From Anaeromyces robustus (taxonomy: Eukaryota > Neocallimastigomycota > Neocallimastigomycetes > Neocallimastigales > Neocallimastigaceae): DNA of 64,000 nt. The notes under the pieces were generated by a model. It was given only the letters and a program-made list of their open reading frames with translations. It was not told the DNA's origin and ran no database searches. The first letter of the stretch is position 1. Every line of letters starts with the position of its first letter. Location: positions 19,954 through 83,953 of the forward strand of contig MCFG01000316.1 in assembly GCA_002104895.1 (NCBI GenBank). Direction: 5' to 3'. A program made the position numbers and the translations under genes. Shown here one piece after another: positions 24,179-36,146 of the stretch.

Positions 24179-24884
24179 TATAGTAAATTTATAGATTCTA
24201 TTGAAGGTGATCCTTATGGTGATTTAGTGGATCCTAAGTATTCCCATTGGATTAGTATCATAAATATTTCAAAATACTTAAATAATACATTTTAAAATCA
24301 AATATAGCAGTCACGGCCAGTTCTATGCTTACTCAGATGCTGATTTTGAGGGGGGACATCAAAGACAGAAAATCAACATCCGGAAACATTTTCCTTATTG
24401 GAAATTCACCAATTTCCAGGACATCCAAGAAACAACGTATCGTTGCCACATCTACTGCTGAGGCGGAATACATCAGTACCTCAGAGTGTGCAAAAAAAGG
24501 TTTTATGGTTCAGAAATATTTTTTATGAATAATTTAATCAAAAATTCACTATTAAAATATTTACGGATAACATGACAAGCAAAATAGCCATGGAAAATGG
24601 AGAATTAAATACTAAACTAAAACATATAGCAATAAAATTTTACTTCAACAAAGACAACATTAAAAATAAAAGAATATAATTAGAATATAAAGGACAAATG
24701 AAATGCTAGCAGACATTTTAACGAAGGACGTAAACGGACCAAAAATGAAGAAATTTTCTGACCAGATTTTTATAAAATAATTCACTTTTATCTTTATCTT
24801 ATTTTTATTTTATTTTATTTTATTTTATTTATTATTATATTTTTTAAAAAACTAAAATTTTTTAAATTTAAGTTTGAGGCGGAA

Positions 24885-25213
24885 TGTTAACATTAGTAAT
24901 ATTTTATTTTTAAAATTAGCAATACATTAGTAATTTACGTTCTAAGAATATTCATGTAAATGTATATTTATAATAAATATTAGCCACAAATTTTAGTATA
25001 AATACATTATGGCTTGATACATTTTATTCATTGTAATTACCTTTTTTATTATTTTTAATAAATAAACTTTTTAATAAAACATATCAATAATAAAGTTTAT
25101 TAATAAAACATATCAATAATAAAGTTTATTAATAAATAAATAGTATTTAATTATAAAGTTACTACTTATAATATCTTTAATAATTAGTTATAAAATTTTT
25201 AATAGTCTTAACA
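24885..25213 (+). repeat. 3' LTR of the decayed copia element
   Basis: Starts TGTTAACATTAG right after a purine tract (TTTGAGGCGGAA) and ends ATAGTCTTAACA, with inverted TGTTAA/TTAACA ends. An AATAAAGTTTATTAATAAAA unit is repeated near 25085-25135. Confidence 0.7.
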
Positions 25214-25567
25214 AATTTTAAATTGTAAAAAAGAATAAAATATATGAAAAATTGAAAGATATTTTGAAAAAAAAACAAGAACAAAAATAATAATTCTTAA
25301 AAATATATTTATATTAAATTTATTTTGTATTTAATTTTTGGATTATAGTAACTAAAAAATTCAATTTTTATTTAAGAATAAAATTTGTTATGAACCTTAA
25401 ATTTAAATATGATATGATATTTTAATAATGATATTAATATGCTAAGTTCCTAAATGTATTTAACTTTATTTTTTGATTTCAAAATTTTAATTAAATTTTA
25501 ATAAAACATATTTAATATTTTAATAATGAAAAAAATTTATTATAAAATGTAATAAATACAAGTAAAT

Positions 25568-26246
25568 TTATATTTCACTAATTTTTTTAAAAACTTTTTT
25601 ATTATAAGGGATAAAATTAGAAGTCTCTTGAATATTGGAAGGGGAACCAAAATTGGCGGGACTATCCTCAAAGAAAGCAACAGAACGAGATAATATAATC
25701 TTGTTATTATTGATATCATAAATTTTGTAAGAGGTATGATTTATATCGTCATATCCTAAAAATATTCCTGGGAGAGTAGAGTTATTAAACTTCTTTCTAA
25801 ATTGTTTTGGAACGTAAAAGAAGACTTTACATCCAAAAACTTTGAATTTGCTGTAATCAACCTTTTCGTTATTCAATATTTCAAAAGGAATTTTATTATT
25901 TATATCTTTATGTGGTAGCCTATTATGTATATAATTGGCGGTAACTACAACGTCTTCCCAAAATCGATGGTTCAATTTAGCGTCTTCCAACATGGCATCA
26001 GCGTTTGCAATGAGAGTGCCCTGAAGTCTTTCGACTCTTCCATTTTGTTGAGGGTTATAAGGAACAGTGCTTTCGTGTACTATCCCATTTTCTTCGTAGA
26101 ATTTGTTAAACTTATTGTTGAAGAATTCTGTACCATTATCTGTTTTTATGAACTTAATATTTTTATTATAAATATTTCTAATTTTGTTAAACCATATAAT
26201 AAAGGTATTCTAAACATCCGCTTTTGACTTAATAAAATATACCCAC
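25568..26246 (-). pseudogene. Copia integrase fragment
   Basis: Read on the minus strand it begins WVYFIKSKADV, has an in-frame TAG at about 26211, then IKTDNGTEFFNNKF (second catalytic Asp), YNPQQNGRVERLQGTLIAN (catalytic Glu), LEDAKLNHRFWEDVVVTANY and FGCKVFFYVPKQFRKKFNNS...GIFLGYDD. That is the C-terminal half of the integrase core plus the usual copia 'GCKVF' and 'FLGY' segments. It ends in LTR-unrelated AT sequence and is cut at the other end at the TGTAAAG junction (26247). The family is close to, but distinct from, the 49-55 kb copia element. Confidence 0.8.
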
Positions 26247-26572
26247 TGTAAAGAACAGAAGTCCAACAATAATAATTCTTATGAAACTTAGAAACACCTC
26301 TATGAAAAATAAACAAGAATTATTGGACACAAACAAACAACAGGTTAGTATCAAATAATTTTATTTATTTTATTATTTCTTTGTTAATAAAAACTCGAAT
26401 TTTCAAATGAGAAAATTCTTGAATATTTATAAACATTATTTTAAAATATTTTAATTACATTATTCATGAGTTATTATATTCTAAATCTAATTGGTCTATT
26501 AACCTTTTTATAATAAAATAATATTATCATTTAATACACTTTATAATATATTAATATATAATAAAATAATTG
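26247..26572. other. Unassigned repeat piece starting TGTAAAGAACAG
   Basis: It interrupts the copia integrase fragment and begins with an LTR-like TG end, but no matching right end or duplication was found. It contains an inverted pair (CAATAATAATTCTTAT against AATAAACAAGAATTATTGGA). Confidence 0.35.
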
Positions 26573-27588
26573 TAACGAAACTCATAATTAATACAAAATG
26601 GTAATTATCTTAATTCTTTACAAGAAAGAAAGTGATATTACCTATATATTCTTGGTAATAACTGTCTAAGTTATTCTGAAATTAGTTTATAAAATTTAAA
26701 CACTAAAATTGTTTTATAAAAACACAGTTTTATTATTAAGTTTAAAATATAAAATTTATTTATTAAAATCTTATTAAATTTATTATTAAGTATTAAATAG
26801 TAGTTTTATTCTTAACTAAACTATTTTATGTTGATTATATATTTAATTTAAGTAATTTATTCTAATATTTATTAATTCATTATTATATTTTATTATGACT
26901 AAGCTATTATTAAAATAGTAGTGAAGAATTAATTACATAAAAATAATTACATGTATTTATATTTTTCTTTAAAATTAAACTATTTACAATAATAAATAAA
27001 ATAATACAAGTATTTATAAAAATATAAATAAAATAATTAAAAATTATTAAATAAAATAAGTAAAAATGTATAAAAATAATAATAAAATAAATAATAAAAA
27101 TAAATAATATTATTAATAAAATTATAAAAATAAACTGTTTATTTATTTATAAAATAAATATAATTAATTGTTATTTCTAATTTAGAAATGTTTAAGTGTA
27201 AAGAATATTTAAAAAGTATTTAGAAGGTATTTTAAAAGTGTTTTTAGAAACTATTTTCGAGTCATATTATTTAATTAAAATATTTTAGAATCTTTTATTA
27301 TTTTTACAATATTAATTATAAATTGTTTATAATTTATATAAATTTAATATTTAATAATATTTTTAAGAATTGATTTAGTTTAAGATAATAATGATAAAGA
27401 TATTGTTTTAAGAATATAATTTTATAATCTTATTATTTTTATTAATATTATTAATTATTTTAAATGATAATTCAATATATTATTAAAATTTATTAATTAT
27501 TTGAAGTTTAGAAAATAATTATAATTAAAGTAAATTAATAATAAATTATAGAGAATAATAATAAATAAAAATTATTAAAATTTTTAAA
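26573..27588 (+). mobile_element. Long-form tL3 element, 5' 1 kb
   Basis: Begins TGTAACGAAACTCATAAT, the same first 18 bases as the short tL3 copy at 54475-55003 read on the minus strand. It then continues with about 1 kb (starting near ACAAAATGGTAAT) that the short copy lacks but which is shared with 43024-44030. It is interrupted at 27588 by LTR-B and does not resume beyond the following LTR-A, so its tRNA-like head and 3' end are missing here. Confidence 0.65.
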
Positions 27589-28656
27589 TGTTAAGGATTT
27601 GAATGGATTATAGATATAAGCCACATTATATCTATTAAATAATTATTATTAAGCATGTTTATGCGCCCCAAATCCTTAAACAATTTAATTATTATTAATT
27701 TTATTAATAATACAGTTGAATATAAATTATACTTTTATTTTATTAACAAATTATATTCTTATCTTATATTATTTTTAATATATATTATTATAATTAATAT
27801 AAATATTAATTTACTTATATTATTGTATTGTTCAATGAAAATGTATAAAAGATTGATGAAATATGTATTCTTACATTCTTTGTAAGATTATTAACCTAAT
27901 AATAATCTAATAAAATATAATAATAAAATAATTAAACAATTTTAAATAAAGAAACTATATTTATAATAAAACTTATAATAAAATTAATATTAGTGAACAC
28001 CCTACGTATTAGATTATTGAGCATTTCTGTAACGAACTTAGTGAGAAATTCACTAGGTTGTTGTAGTATTTCAATAATTAAAATAAAATAAATTAAAATA
28101 AAATAAACAAACAAAATAAACAACACAATATTAAAACATAATGTTTATGGATTTATTTTGTATTTTATTTAATATTTAAATATTTAATATTTTTCTTATT
28201 AATAATGACTCAAAGAGTAAAAATAATATTAATACATTTCTTTTATATTCAAGACTTATTCTAAATCATTACGTGATTGGTTTACTTATTTAAATAACAA
28301 AATATTTAATTATTTAACTATTACTATAATTAAGTGAATACATAATTAGTATCTAAATAAAATCGTATTTATATCTAAGTGAACGAATAACTAATATCTA
28401 AATAAATCTAACTAAGTGAATGAATAATTATAGACTAAATAATTCTATTAATAAAATAAGTAAATGAACAAATGTATTAATAACTAAATAAATGAATAAT
28501 TTTCCAAATCAAAAAGGTAAAAGTAGGATTCGAACCAGTGATATCTATGATAAAGGTAGAAGTAGTTACCGTTGAGCCACGAAGTTCCTTAATGTCGTTG
28601 TTGATACCGTTACAATTTCGACCAAGTTAATCTTTAAACCAAATTTAAACTTTACA
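27589..28656 (+). mobile_element. LTR-B solo LTR with nested tL2
   Basis: Starts TGTTAAGGATTTG and ends AACTTTACA, with TTAAA duplications on both sides (27584-27588 and 28657-28661). Without the tL2 insertion (28028-28614) it is about 476 bp. It matches 41584-42046 closely. Short frames in it (CATGTTTATGCGCCCCAAA region) are not genes. Confidence 0.8.
28028..28614 (-). mobile_element. tL2 solo LTR nested in LTR-B
   Basis: On the minus strand it begins TGTAACGGTATC and ends TTCGTTACA; total 587 bp. ATTTC duplications lie at 28023-28027 and 28615-28619, and the empty site is visible in the other LTR-B copy near 42010. Its tRNA-like head is the same as that of 20135-20706. Confidence 0.9.
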
Positions 28657-28661
28657 TTAAA

Positions 28662-29993
28662 TGTTAAATGTGGGTAGTTTTGGTTTAATAATGGTCAGGT
28701 CAAGATGTTTAATTAATAACAAAATAACTAATTAAACAAATATATAATTAATAGGCAAATTTTTATAACACAATAAATTAATTAATTAATTAAAAGAACA
28801 CTTTTTTAAAATAATTAAGTTTTATAATAATATTTTTTATTAATAATTAATTAAGAAAAGTTTAAATAATAATTAGATTATTAAGTCATTAATTCTAAGT
28901 CATTTAATAATCTTACAAAGATTAAAAGGAATTGTAATTTCAATCCTTATTTATACTTTTTCTAAATCTAATAATTATTAATACATTTAATTATTATAAT
29001 CTATTGATAATATATTTATACATGTATAATTTTAAATAAAATATATGAATAAAATAATATTGATAAAAATCTAACTATATAAAACTAATATAAAACTATA
29101 TAAACTATTAATAAATTTAATGATAAGAATTTATAATCTAAGATTTAGATTTATAACTATTCTAATTATTTAACTAGTTAACTATTTAATTATTTAATTG
29201 TTTAGTATACTATTTAATTATTTATCTATATATTAATTATTTTTATCTTTGAATTTTTATGATCTTTTCTGTATAATTAATTCTAGATAAAATGGAATAT
29301 TTTTAATTATTTAAGATCTTAAGTAACTTTTAAATCTTTTTGAGATTTTTTGGAATTCTAAGAATTTCTGTAAATTAATATAATAATCAGCTATTCTAAT
29401 TTTTATAAAAATAATTAACAATTATTATAATATATTATATAAATTATTATTATTATTCTAATTAATATTTTATAAATTATTTGAAGGCGTTTTCTGTATA
29501 TCTGAATAATTATTATTATTATAAATTATAATATAATTATTGAAATAAAAAGATTTTATCTATATAAATTTTATAATTATTTATTTATGGATCCTTGTAA
29601 ATATTTAATTATATTTTTATATTGTGTAAACCTTTAAAGTCCAATATCTCGCCAACCAGTGGTCCAAATGGGCTGAAATTCAGATATGTTGTAGCTCTCG
29701 AGCATAGCTTCCCAATGAGCATAAAATCAAAATGAAGCGGAGGAAATCTTCAATATTTGGTGAGTTATCGTTATTTTTCTTCGTATTATTTTTACTATAA
29801 TCTTAAGGGTTAAATTAAGATGATTAATATTTATTTAATTTGTCCAAACCCTTTACAATATCAATTTAAATACTTTTTAATATTTGTTTATTTTATTGAA
29901 AATCGAATTTTAAGTGATTTAGTCAATAACGAAATTTAAATGTAATTGATCTATTAGTGAATTTCAATTTTAAATCCACTAATATTCGCGACA
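28662..29993. repeat. LTR-A copy
   Basis: This 1332-bp repeat starts TGTTAAATGTGGG and ends TTCGCGACA, directly after the TTAAA duplication of LTR-B. It is near-identical to 40248-41578, and reverse-complement copies lie at 44779-46118 and 55041-56310. A TATAAATAAGG box on the minus strand suggests the LTR reads right to left here. A conserved GC-richer block (CCAACCAGTGGTCCAAATGG) lies near 29655. Confidence 0.8.
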
Positions 29994-30688
29994 TATCATG
30001 TCAAGACATCAAGTGCAATTGAAATTAGAATTTATAATTTCAATTATTTTGATATATAATATTATTATTTATTATAATAATTATTAATAATTTTTTATAA
30101 TAATTATATATAATAATTATTATTATAATATTTTATTTTAAATATTATAATTTAAGATTATTTAAATAATCTAATAATATATTTTAATATATATATTAAT
30201 TATATATATTCAATTATATTGAATAATATATTAATTTTATTACTATTTAATATCGATATTAATAACTTATTATATTACAAATTATTAATTATATTATACG
30301 TTAACGTATTACATTAAATTAATGTATTAAATTAATGTATTAATATTTTATATTATATTTTATATTATTATTATAAAACTTACAAAGTATAAAAGAACAT
30401 AACATTAAGTTATATTTAATGTTCTTTGTAAGGTTATTAACACCTGAATTATATAGTTATATTAATATTATCAATATCTTATTTTTAAATAAAATTTATT
30501 ATTAAAAAGTTAATATTAAAAGTGTTATTATTATTCTTAAATAAATATTGTGTTATTTGCATTACAATTAATTTAGTTATTATTTAAATATTATTTAATT
30601 ATAAAACTATTTAATTATAAAAACTATATAATTAGTCATTCGACCTAGTAGACTTATTTAAATTAGAAATTAATCCAGTTGGAAACTT
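29994..30688. other. AT-rich stretch, nothing recognised
   Basis: Dominated by ATT and TTA runs. A short inverted pair (ACATAACATTAAGTTAT against TTAATGTTCTTTG) occurs near 30400-30430. Confidence 0.5.
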
Positions 30689-30741
30689 AACATATCACTT
30701 TCTAAGCCTATTTAGAATTAAGATATTTACCATTTGTATCA
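30689..30741 (+). repeat. 3' end of an LTR-E copy
   Basis: ATATCACTTTCTAAG followed by TTTACCATTTGTATCAA matches the last 50 bp of LTR-E (14610-14660). The rest of the element is absent. Confidence 0.75.
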
Positions 30742-33700
30742 AATAATTGATGCAGGAAACACGTATATTCATAAACAATAAATATAATTAACTTATACTA
30801 AATAATTATTACTAATGAATCAATAAAATTAAAAATAAAATAATCTTTCGTTTTAACTATTCTTTTATTTATTATTCTTATTTTTAAATACAAATTATTG
30901 ATCGTTTTATAAAAGAAAGAAAAATTATCCTCCTTTTATAATACATGAATTTTATTATTATAGTCTTTCGACTATTATTATTATTATTATTTATTTAATT
31001 AATCTAATTATTATTATTTATTTTATAATATAATTCTCTATTCTAAACATTATTTTCTAAGATTTATTTTAATATTAATTATTATTATTATTATTTATTA
31101 ATATTTTCTATTCTAATTATTAAATATTTTATTAATCTATTTAGTGTTTTAAATAAAAATTAAAAATAAATATTATACTTTTATACAGAAATACATTTAA
31201 CTTCTGTATTATACATTTTATAAATAATTCATTTATTTTATAATTAATTTTTATTATTTTATTTATTTTATTTTATTTTAATAATATACAGAATATTTAT
31301 TTTCTGTATTTGTCCAGGGTTTTTAAGTTGGAGGGAAAGGATAAGGGAAAAAGGGAAAAGAGTGGATAGTATTATTTAATTATAATTATTTATATATTTA
31401 TTATTATAAATATTTATTATTATAATTATATTGAAGTATTAAATTTATTAAAGGTTAGAATTAGAAATATTAATAATTATTGTTATAAGAATATAAATAA
31501 AATGTATTAATAAAGTGTTATAAAATATTTGATATTGATAAAATAATTATTATAAGATATTAATAAAATATTATTTAAAATATTATTTATTATATATAAA
31601 GTTTATTATAAAATATTAATAAGATTTATTTAAAATATTAATAAAGATATAGAATTTATTATAAGATATTAATAGGATTTATTTAATATAAAATATTAAT
31701 AATATTTATTTATTATAAGAATATTGATAAAATTTATTATAAGAATATTAATTATAAAGTATTAATAAAATTTATTTGATATTAATAAAATATTTATAAT
31801 TTATTTTAAGATATTAATAAAATATTGATAATATAAAAATAATTTTTAATATAGATAAAATTATTATGTTTTAAGATATTAATAATATTATAAAGAAGTT
31901 TTATTAAATGTTAGTTTATATGGGATAAAAGGTTTAAAAATATGGGTTTAGAAATAATGTGTAAATAAGGGAATATTGTATCATAATTGATAAATAATGG
32001 AATTATTAAATCATAATTTCTGGTAAATTTAATATTAAAAATTTACCATAAATTTTAACTAAAATAAAATATAATATAAATATTAATTAAACCTAAAATT
32101 AAATTAGTCAGTATACTAACTTAATATTATACAAAAATAATTAAGTTTTCTAGAAAGAAATAAATAAAAGAGAAAAATTATTATAAATATTAATTATAAA
32201 TTAAATAAAATAATTTCTAGAATAAAATAAATATTAATAAAAATATTAATAATAAAATTTAAAAGAAAAATAATTTTTAAATAATTAAATAAATCTACAA
32301 AAATAATTAAAACTTGTAAATAATTAAAAATTGTAAATAATAAATGTAAATAGTTAAAAAGTTGTAAATAACAAAATTAATAATTAAAATTATTAATTTA
32401 GCTGATAATTATTAAATGATTATTATTCATAAATTAAATAGAAATAATTTCTATTTCTTTATTCTTTTATTTCTTTTATATAATAAAAATTATTTTTATT
32501 TATCATTTTTATTCTTTATTTTCTTTTCTATAATAAAAATTGTTCTTTTTATTTATTTTATTATTAAATATTATAAATACTTTAAATTATTGTAAAAATA
32601 TAAATACATGTAAAAATTTTATAAAAATTATTTCGTTGTTATTAGAATAGTAAATAATAACCAAAATATTAAACAATAAAAATGTAATAATAATTTAATA
32701 ATAATTATAAAACTAATAGTAAAATTAGAATTAGTTAAAATAATAAATTTAAATAAATTTATAGAATAATAAAATAATAAATTTAAATAATAAATTTATA
32801 AAATAAAATAATAATAAAACAATAAATTAATAAAATAATAAATAAAAAAAAAAATAAAATAAAATATTAAAAATTAAATAATAAAACGTATTATAATATA
32901 ATTTTTAGTGTAACCAAATAAAAATTATAATTAAAGAAGTTTAATAAATAAAACTAACAATTGAAGAAATAATTATTAAAAATTTAGTATAATAAGATAA
33001 TAAACTTAGAAAAGAAATCGACTTTGAATTAGAACTATACAATATTAAGTAAGTATTCCGAAAATTATTATTCTTGATAAAGCTATTATCACTTTTGAAG
33101 GCATTTTTCAAATTAAGATAATAGACGAATTTATCATAATTGTTACGGTCCATAAAAATTTTATATTGAAGGAAATAATTCACACTATTAACACTTTAAT
33201 TATAAGAAGTATACTATAAAGGATTAAGGGTTTATTTATAACTTTTATTAATAATATTAATCACTCGTAAATTTTTATTAAACTATACTAAGTTTTTACT
33301 ATTACTAATAAATTTATTTTATAAATAATTTATGTAATTATACTAATTATAAAAATTATATTAATTATATTGATTATATTGATATCGTTGCAATTATTGA
33401 TTATTCGTCCTCTATTTATACTTTTTGGAAGAAGCATAAATAAGATGGCGTAACAAAATAGTGGTTTATTTATTTAATATTTTAATTAGAAATTGAATTA
33501 ATAATACATTTTAATTATTATTTGTATAAATAATATTATTATATTATTAAATTTAATAAAGTATATTTTAATTATATGTAAATTTCTAATTTTTACATGG
33601 TTTAGTTTATAATTAGAATCTTTTAGAAATAAATTTTAAATTTAATTGTGGTTAAATCATATATTAATAGAAAAATTAATTTGCTGGCTTAAGTGGTTAA

Positions 33701-33907
33701 TTCAGTATATAAAAATAAAATATAAGTTCAGTTATAAATTAATTTTTGTATTTGTAAATATACATTAATGTAATAAAAATATATAATAAAATATTAATAA
33801 AAATATAAGAATAAAAATATAGTGTATAAAATATTGATAATTATACAGAATAAAAATATAAAATAACATATTTTAAGTTATAAAATAATAATATAAAATA
33901 ATACATT
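30742..33907. other. AT-rich sequence upstream of the Ty3 element
   Basis: No supported gene. A purine-rich stretch (about 31332-31368, GGAGGGAAAGGATAAGGG) resembles a polypurine tract but no LTR pair was found next to it. A small GC-richer patch at about 33395-33470 has a minus-strand TATAAATAGAGG-like box, suggesting an LTR fragment. An 80-codon minus frame at 32941-33183 is not recognised. Confidence 0.45.
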
Positions 33908-34453
33908 TTAATACATTCAATTAATATATAAAATTATTTAATTTATATTTATATGTTTATTTATTTTATAATAGAAATTTATTTAATTAATTATTACTTA
34001 TACATTTAGTTTATTTATTATTTATCTAATTATACATTTAATAATTATATTTTTTGTAATAATTTGTCTTAATTATTTACATTATGTATTTAATGAGAAT
34101 TTTTCTGTATTTTATTTTAAATAATATTTATTAATTTAGTATCGATTTAGATCATATTTTATTTGTTTAATTTTCCGTGTATTTCCATGATCTAAATCAA
34201 ATATAGGAAATCGGTATATTAAGGTTTATCCAGAATACTTTATTAAGTATGTGGTTTTACTTAATATATACGATGACCAATATGAATAGAATATTGGTCG
34301 AAAATTTATCTAGTTTTTTCTCCTAATCTTTTTCTAGATAAAATAATTGTTAAGATTAGAAAACTTTTCTTATTTAACCTTATTTTAAAAATTATTATAA
34401 ATAAGGCTCTTGAATTCTTTTTAAGAAATCAAGAGTTATTATTATAAAATAAT

Positions 34454-34486
<33 letters not shown>

Positions 34487-34702
34487 TTAGAAATAAAATT
34501 AATAAAACTATTTAATCATAAAATACATTCAAATAATAAATTTTTAATACTTCTATATAACATTCTCACTATAGTTATTTTATAATAAACTCGACTCAAG
34601 ATAAGTATAAATTTTTATTTTTAAAATTAAACTTAATAGAATAATTTATTAAGTTATAGAAAATAATTCTATTTAGAGATAGTTCTTAATAGAATTATTA
34701 CA
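33908..34702 (+). repeat. Left LTR of the Ty3-type element (5' end rearranged)
   Basis: From AATACATTCAATTAATAT to AGAATTATTACA it matches the right LTR with very few differences. Upstream of 33908 the two LTRs diverge completely. Confidence 0.8.
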
Positions 34703-35003
34703 ATAATAACTCTTCTCAAAAGGGGGAAAAGATAGTTTAGAAAATATATTACTATAAAAGGCAACTATAAAAAAAAAAAAAAAAAAAATTTTTTTATAAA
34801 AGAAATAATACAATATATTGGAATATATTATTAATATATGCAAAAAAAAAAAAAAAAAAAAATAAATAAATATATATATTAATTCAAGAAGCTTTATTAT
34901 TATTTACATTAAAAGATTATTGATTATAATAGAAAATATTTTTCATTCATATTACACTGATCTATTTTATTTTAATAATTTTAGAAAAGTACAGTTAGAT
35001 AAA

Positions 35004-36146
35004 ATGGATTTCAATAGTGAGAGCTCAAGTACTTCAAACACAACTATTCAAAATGACACAACTTCAAAGCTTATCACTGCTTTCACCGATTTTCTCCCTG
35101 CTTTCTTTTCTCCAGGTGGTGTATTACAAAAAGAAAATGAAGAAAAGAATAAACAAGGTGTTCTAGAAACTGTAATCCAGTGCGAAGACTTCTTTAAAGA
35201 ACACCCAGATTCTTTTAGAAATGATGAATCGAAAATCTCTTTTGTAATTAATAAGCTTACTGGAACAGCCAGGACTTGGGGTCTTTCTCTCCTTTGCGAT
35301 GGAACTTTAAAAACTCTCAAGTTCGAAGAATTTAAAATACTCCTTTTAGACAATTTTGACACGGGTAACGAAGAAAAGCAGAAATATGTCATTATGAATA
35401 AACTTTGGGGACTTAAACAACAACGTTTAGGAGGTGCTGCCGAGTACACTATTGAGTTCCGAAGATTGGCTGGACGTCTGGGATGGCCTGATAAAGTACT
35501 CATTGACATTATTGGAAAGGGCTTAATCGATCGAGTAAGGGAAGAATTTGATAAGATCGAGAAGCCTGATACCTTGTTCAAAGCCACCAATAGTATCATT
35601 GGAATAGACAAGAAATGCTACCTTGAGAGCTGCATTCGCAACAAATCCGGAAGCAATAATAACTATAAATCCTTTAACAAAAGAAGAAAAGAGCTCAATA
35701 AAACCGAAAATCACTTAAAGAAAAATAAATTCAAAAAAAATAAATTCAAAAAAGAGCTCTTATCAGCCAATTATACTCCTTCTGGTGAAACATCCATGAC
35801 TACCACCTTTTATATTCAAATTAATGGGAAAAATATAAAAGCCAATATTCTAATTGACTCTGGCTCAGGTAGAAGTTTTCTCTGCAAGAATTTTACCACT
35901 GCCCATAAAATCCCTATTTCTGGGCTATCTTCTCCCATCAACATTCAACTCCCAAATAGTAAGAGTATGACTATTAAACAGACAACCAAGCCGCTAAGGT
36001 TGAAGTTTATGGATCATACTGAAAACTTTGAATTTTGTATTGGAAACCTCTCACTCCAAGGAATAAATGGTATCCTAGGTAGAGATTGGTTAAGCGAGCA
36101 CAAAATCCCTACATCGACTATACGAAAAATCATATCTACTTCCTAA
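35004..36146 (+). CDS. Ty3-type Gag-protease polyprotein
   Basis: The ATG at 35004 (MDFNSESSSTSN) is the first real start in a frame open from 34920. The Gag core runs to about residue 230 (FINKLTGTARTWG-like segment, KLWGLKQQRLGGAAEYTIEFRRLAG), as in fungal retrotransposon Gag. A Lys/Asn-rich stretch (KKNKFKKNKFKKE) replaces the usual CCHC zinc knuckle; none is visible. The C-terminal third holds the aspartic protease: active site ILIDSGSGRSFL and the closing GILGRDWLSEH. The frame then leaves the expected protease end, which continues in the pol frame as NPYIDY. Gag packages the RNA and the protease cuts the polyprotein. The G+C content is clearly higher than in the flanks. Confidence 0.85.
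   Translation: MDFNSESSSTSNTTIQNDTTSKLITAFTDFLPAFFSPGGVLQKENEEKNKQGVLETVIQCEDFFKEHPDSFRNDESKISFVINKLTGTARTWGLSLLCDGTLKTLKFEEFKILLLDNFDTGNEEKQKYVIMNKLWGLKQQRLGGAAEYTIEFRRLAGRLGWPDKVLIDIIGKGLIDRVREEFDKIEKPDTLFKATNSIIGIDKKCYLESCIRNKSGSNNNYKSFNKRRKELNKTENHLKKNKFKKNKFKKELLSANYTPSGETSMTTTFYIQINGKNIKANILIDSGSGRSFLCKNFTTAHKIPISGLSSPINIQLPNSKSMTIKQTTKPLRLKFMDHTENFEFCIGNLSLQGINGILGRDWLSEHKIPTSTIRKIISTS

Larger units (their letters stand above)
22836..24780 (+). pseudogene. Decayed copia pol: RT start, large deletion, RNase H
   Basis: The N-terminal piece (about 22836-23300) has an Asn-rich linker, then SENSEKWIKSYQ and WVFSIKRDENNQ...KFKARLVARGFTQEFGIDF, the start of copia reverse transcriptase. The YVDD core is missing. 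Next come a tandem duplication (23299-23463 repeated from 23464) and DPKYSHWISIINISKYLNN, the segment before RNase H. RNase H follows at 24312-24530 (AYSDADFEG, DRKSTSGNIFLIGNSPIS, VATSTAEAEYISTSECAKKG), with a frameshift in the GGGGGG run at about 24350. Downstream coding remains run to about 24780. An LTR-F insertion (23585-24178) splits it. Its own 3' LTR lies at 24885-25213. Confidence 0.75.

Noticed and set aside
27655-27885. Frame starting MFMRPKSLNNL, also at 41650-41850
   Set aside because: Both lie in LTR-B copies; the shared reading reflects the repeat, and no protein motif is present.
31332-31368. Purine-rich stretch as a retroelement polypurine tract
   Set aside because: No LTR start follows it and no matching LTR pair was found around it.
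32941-33183. 80-codon minus-strand frame
   Set aside because: Composition is somewhat less AT-driven than noise, but there is no recognisable motif, no partner exon and no homologous copy in the window.
35048-35611. 187-codon minus-strand frame
   Set aside because: Antisense shadow of the Ty3 gag gene, whose sense frame has clear Gag and protease motifs.
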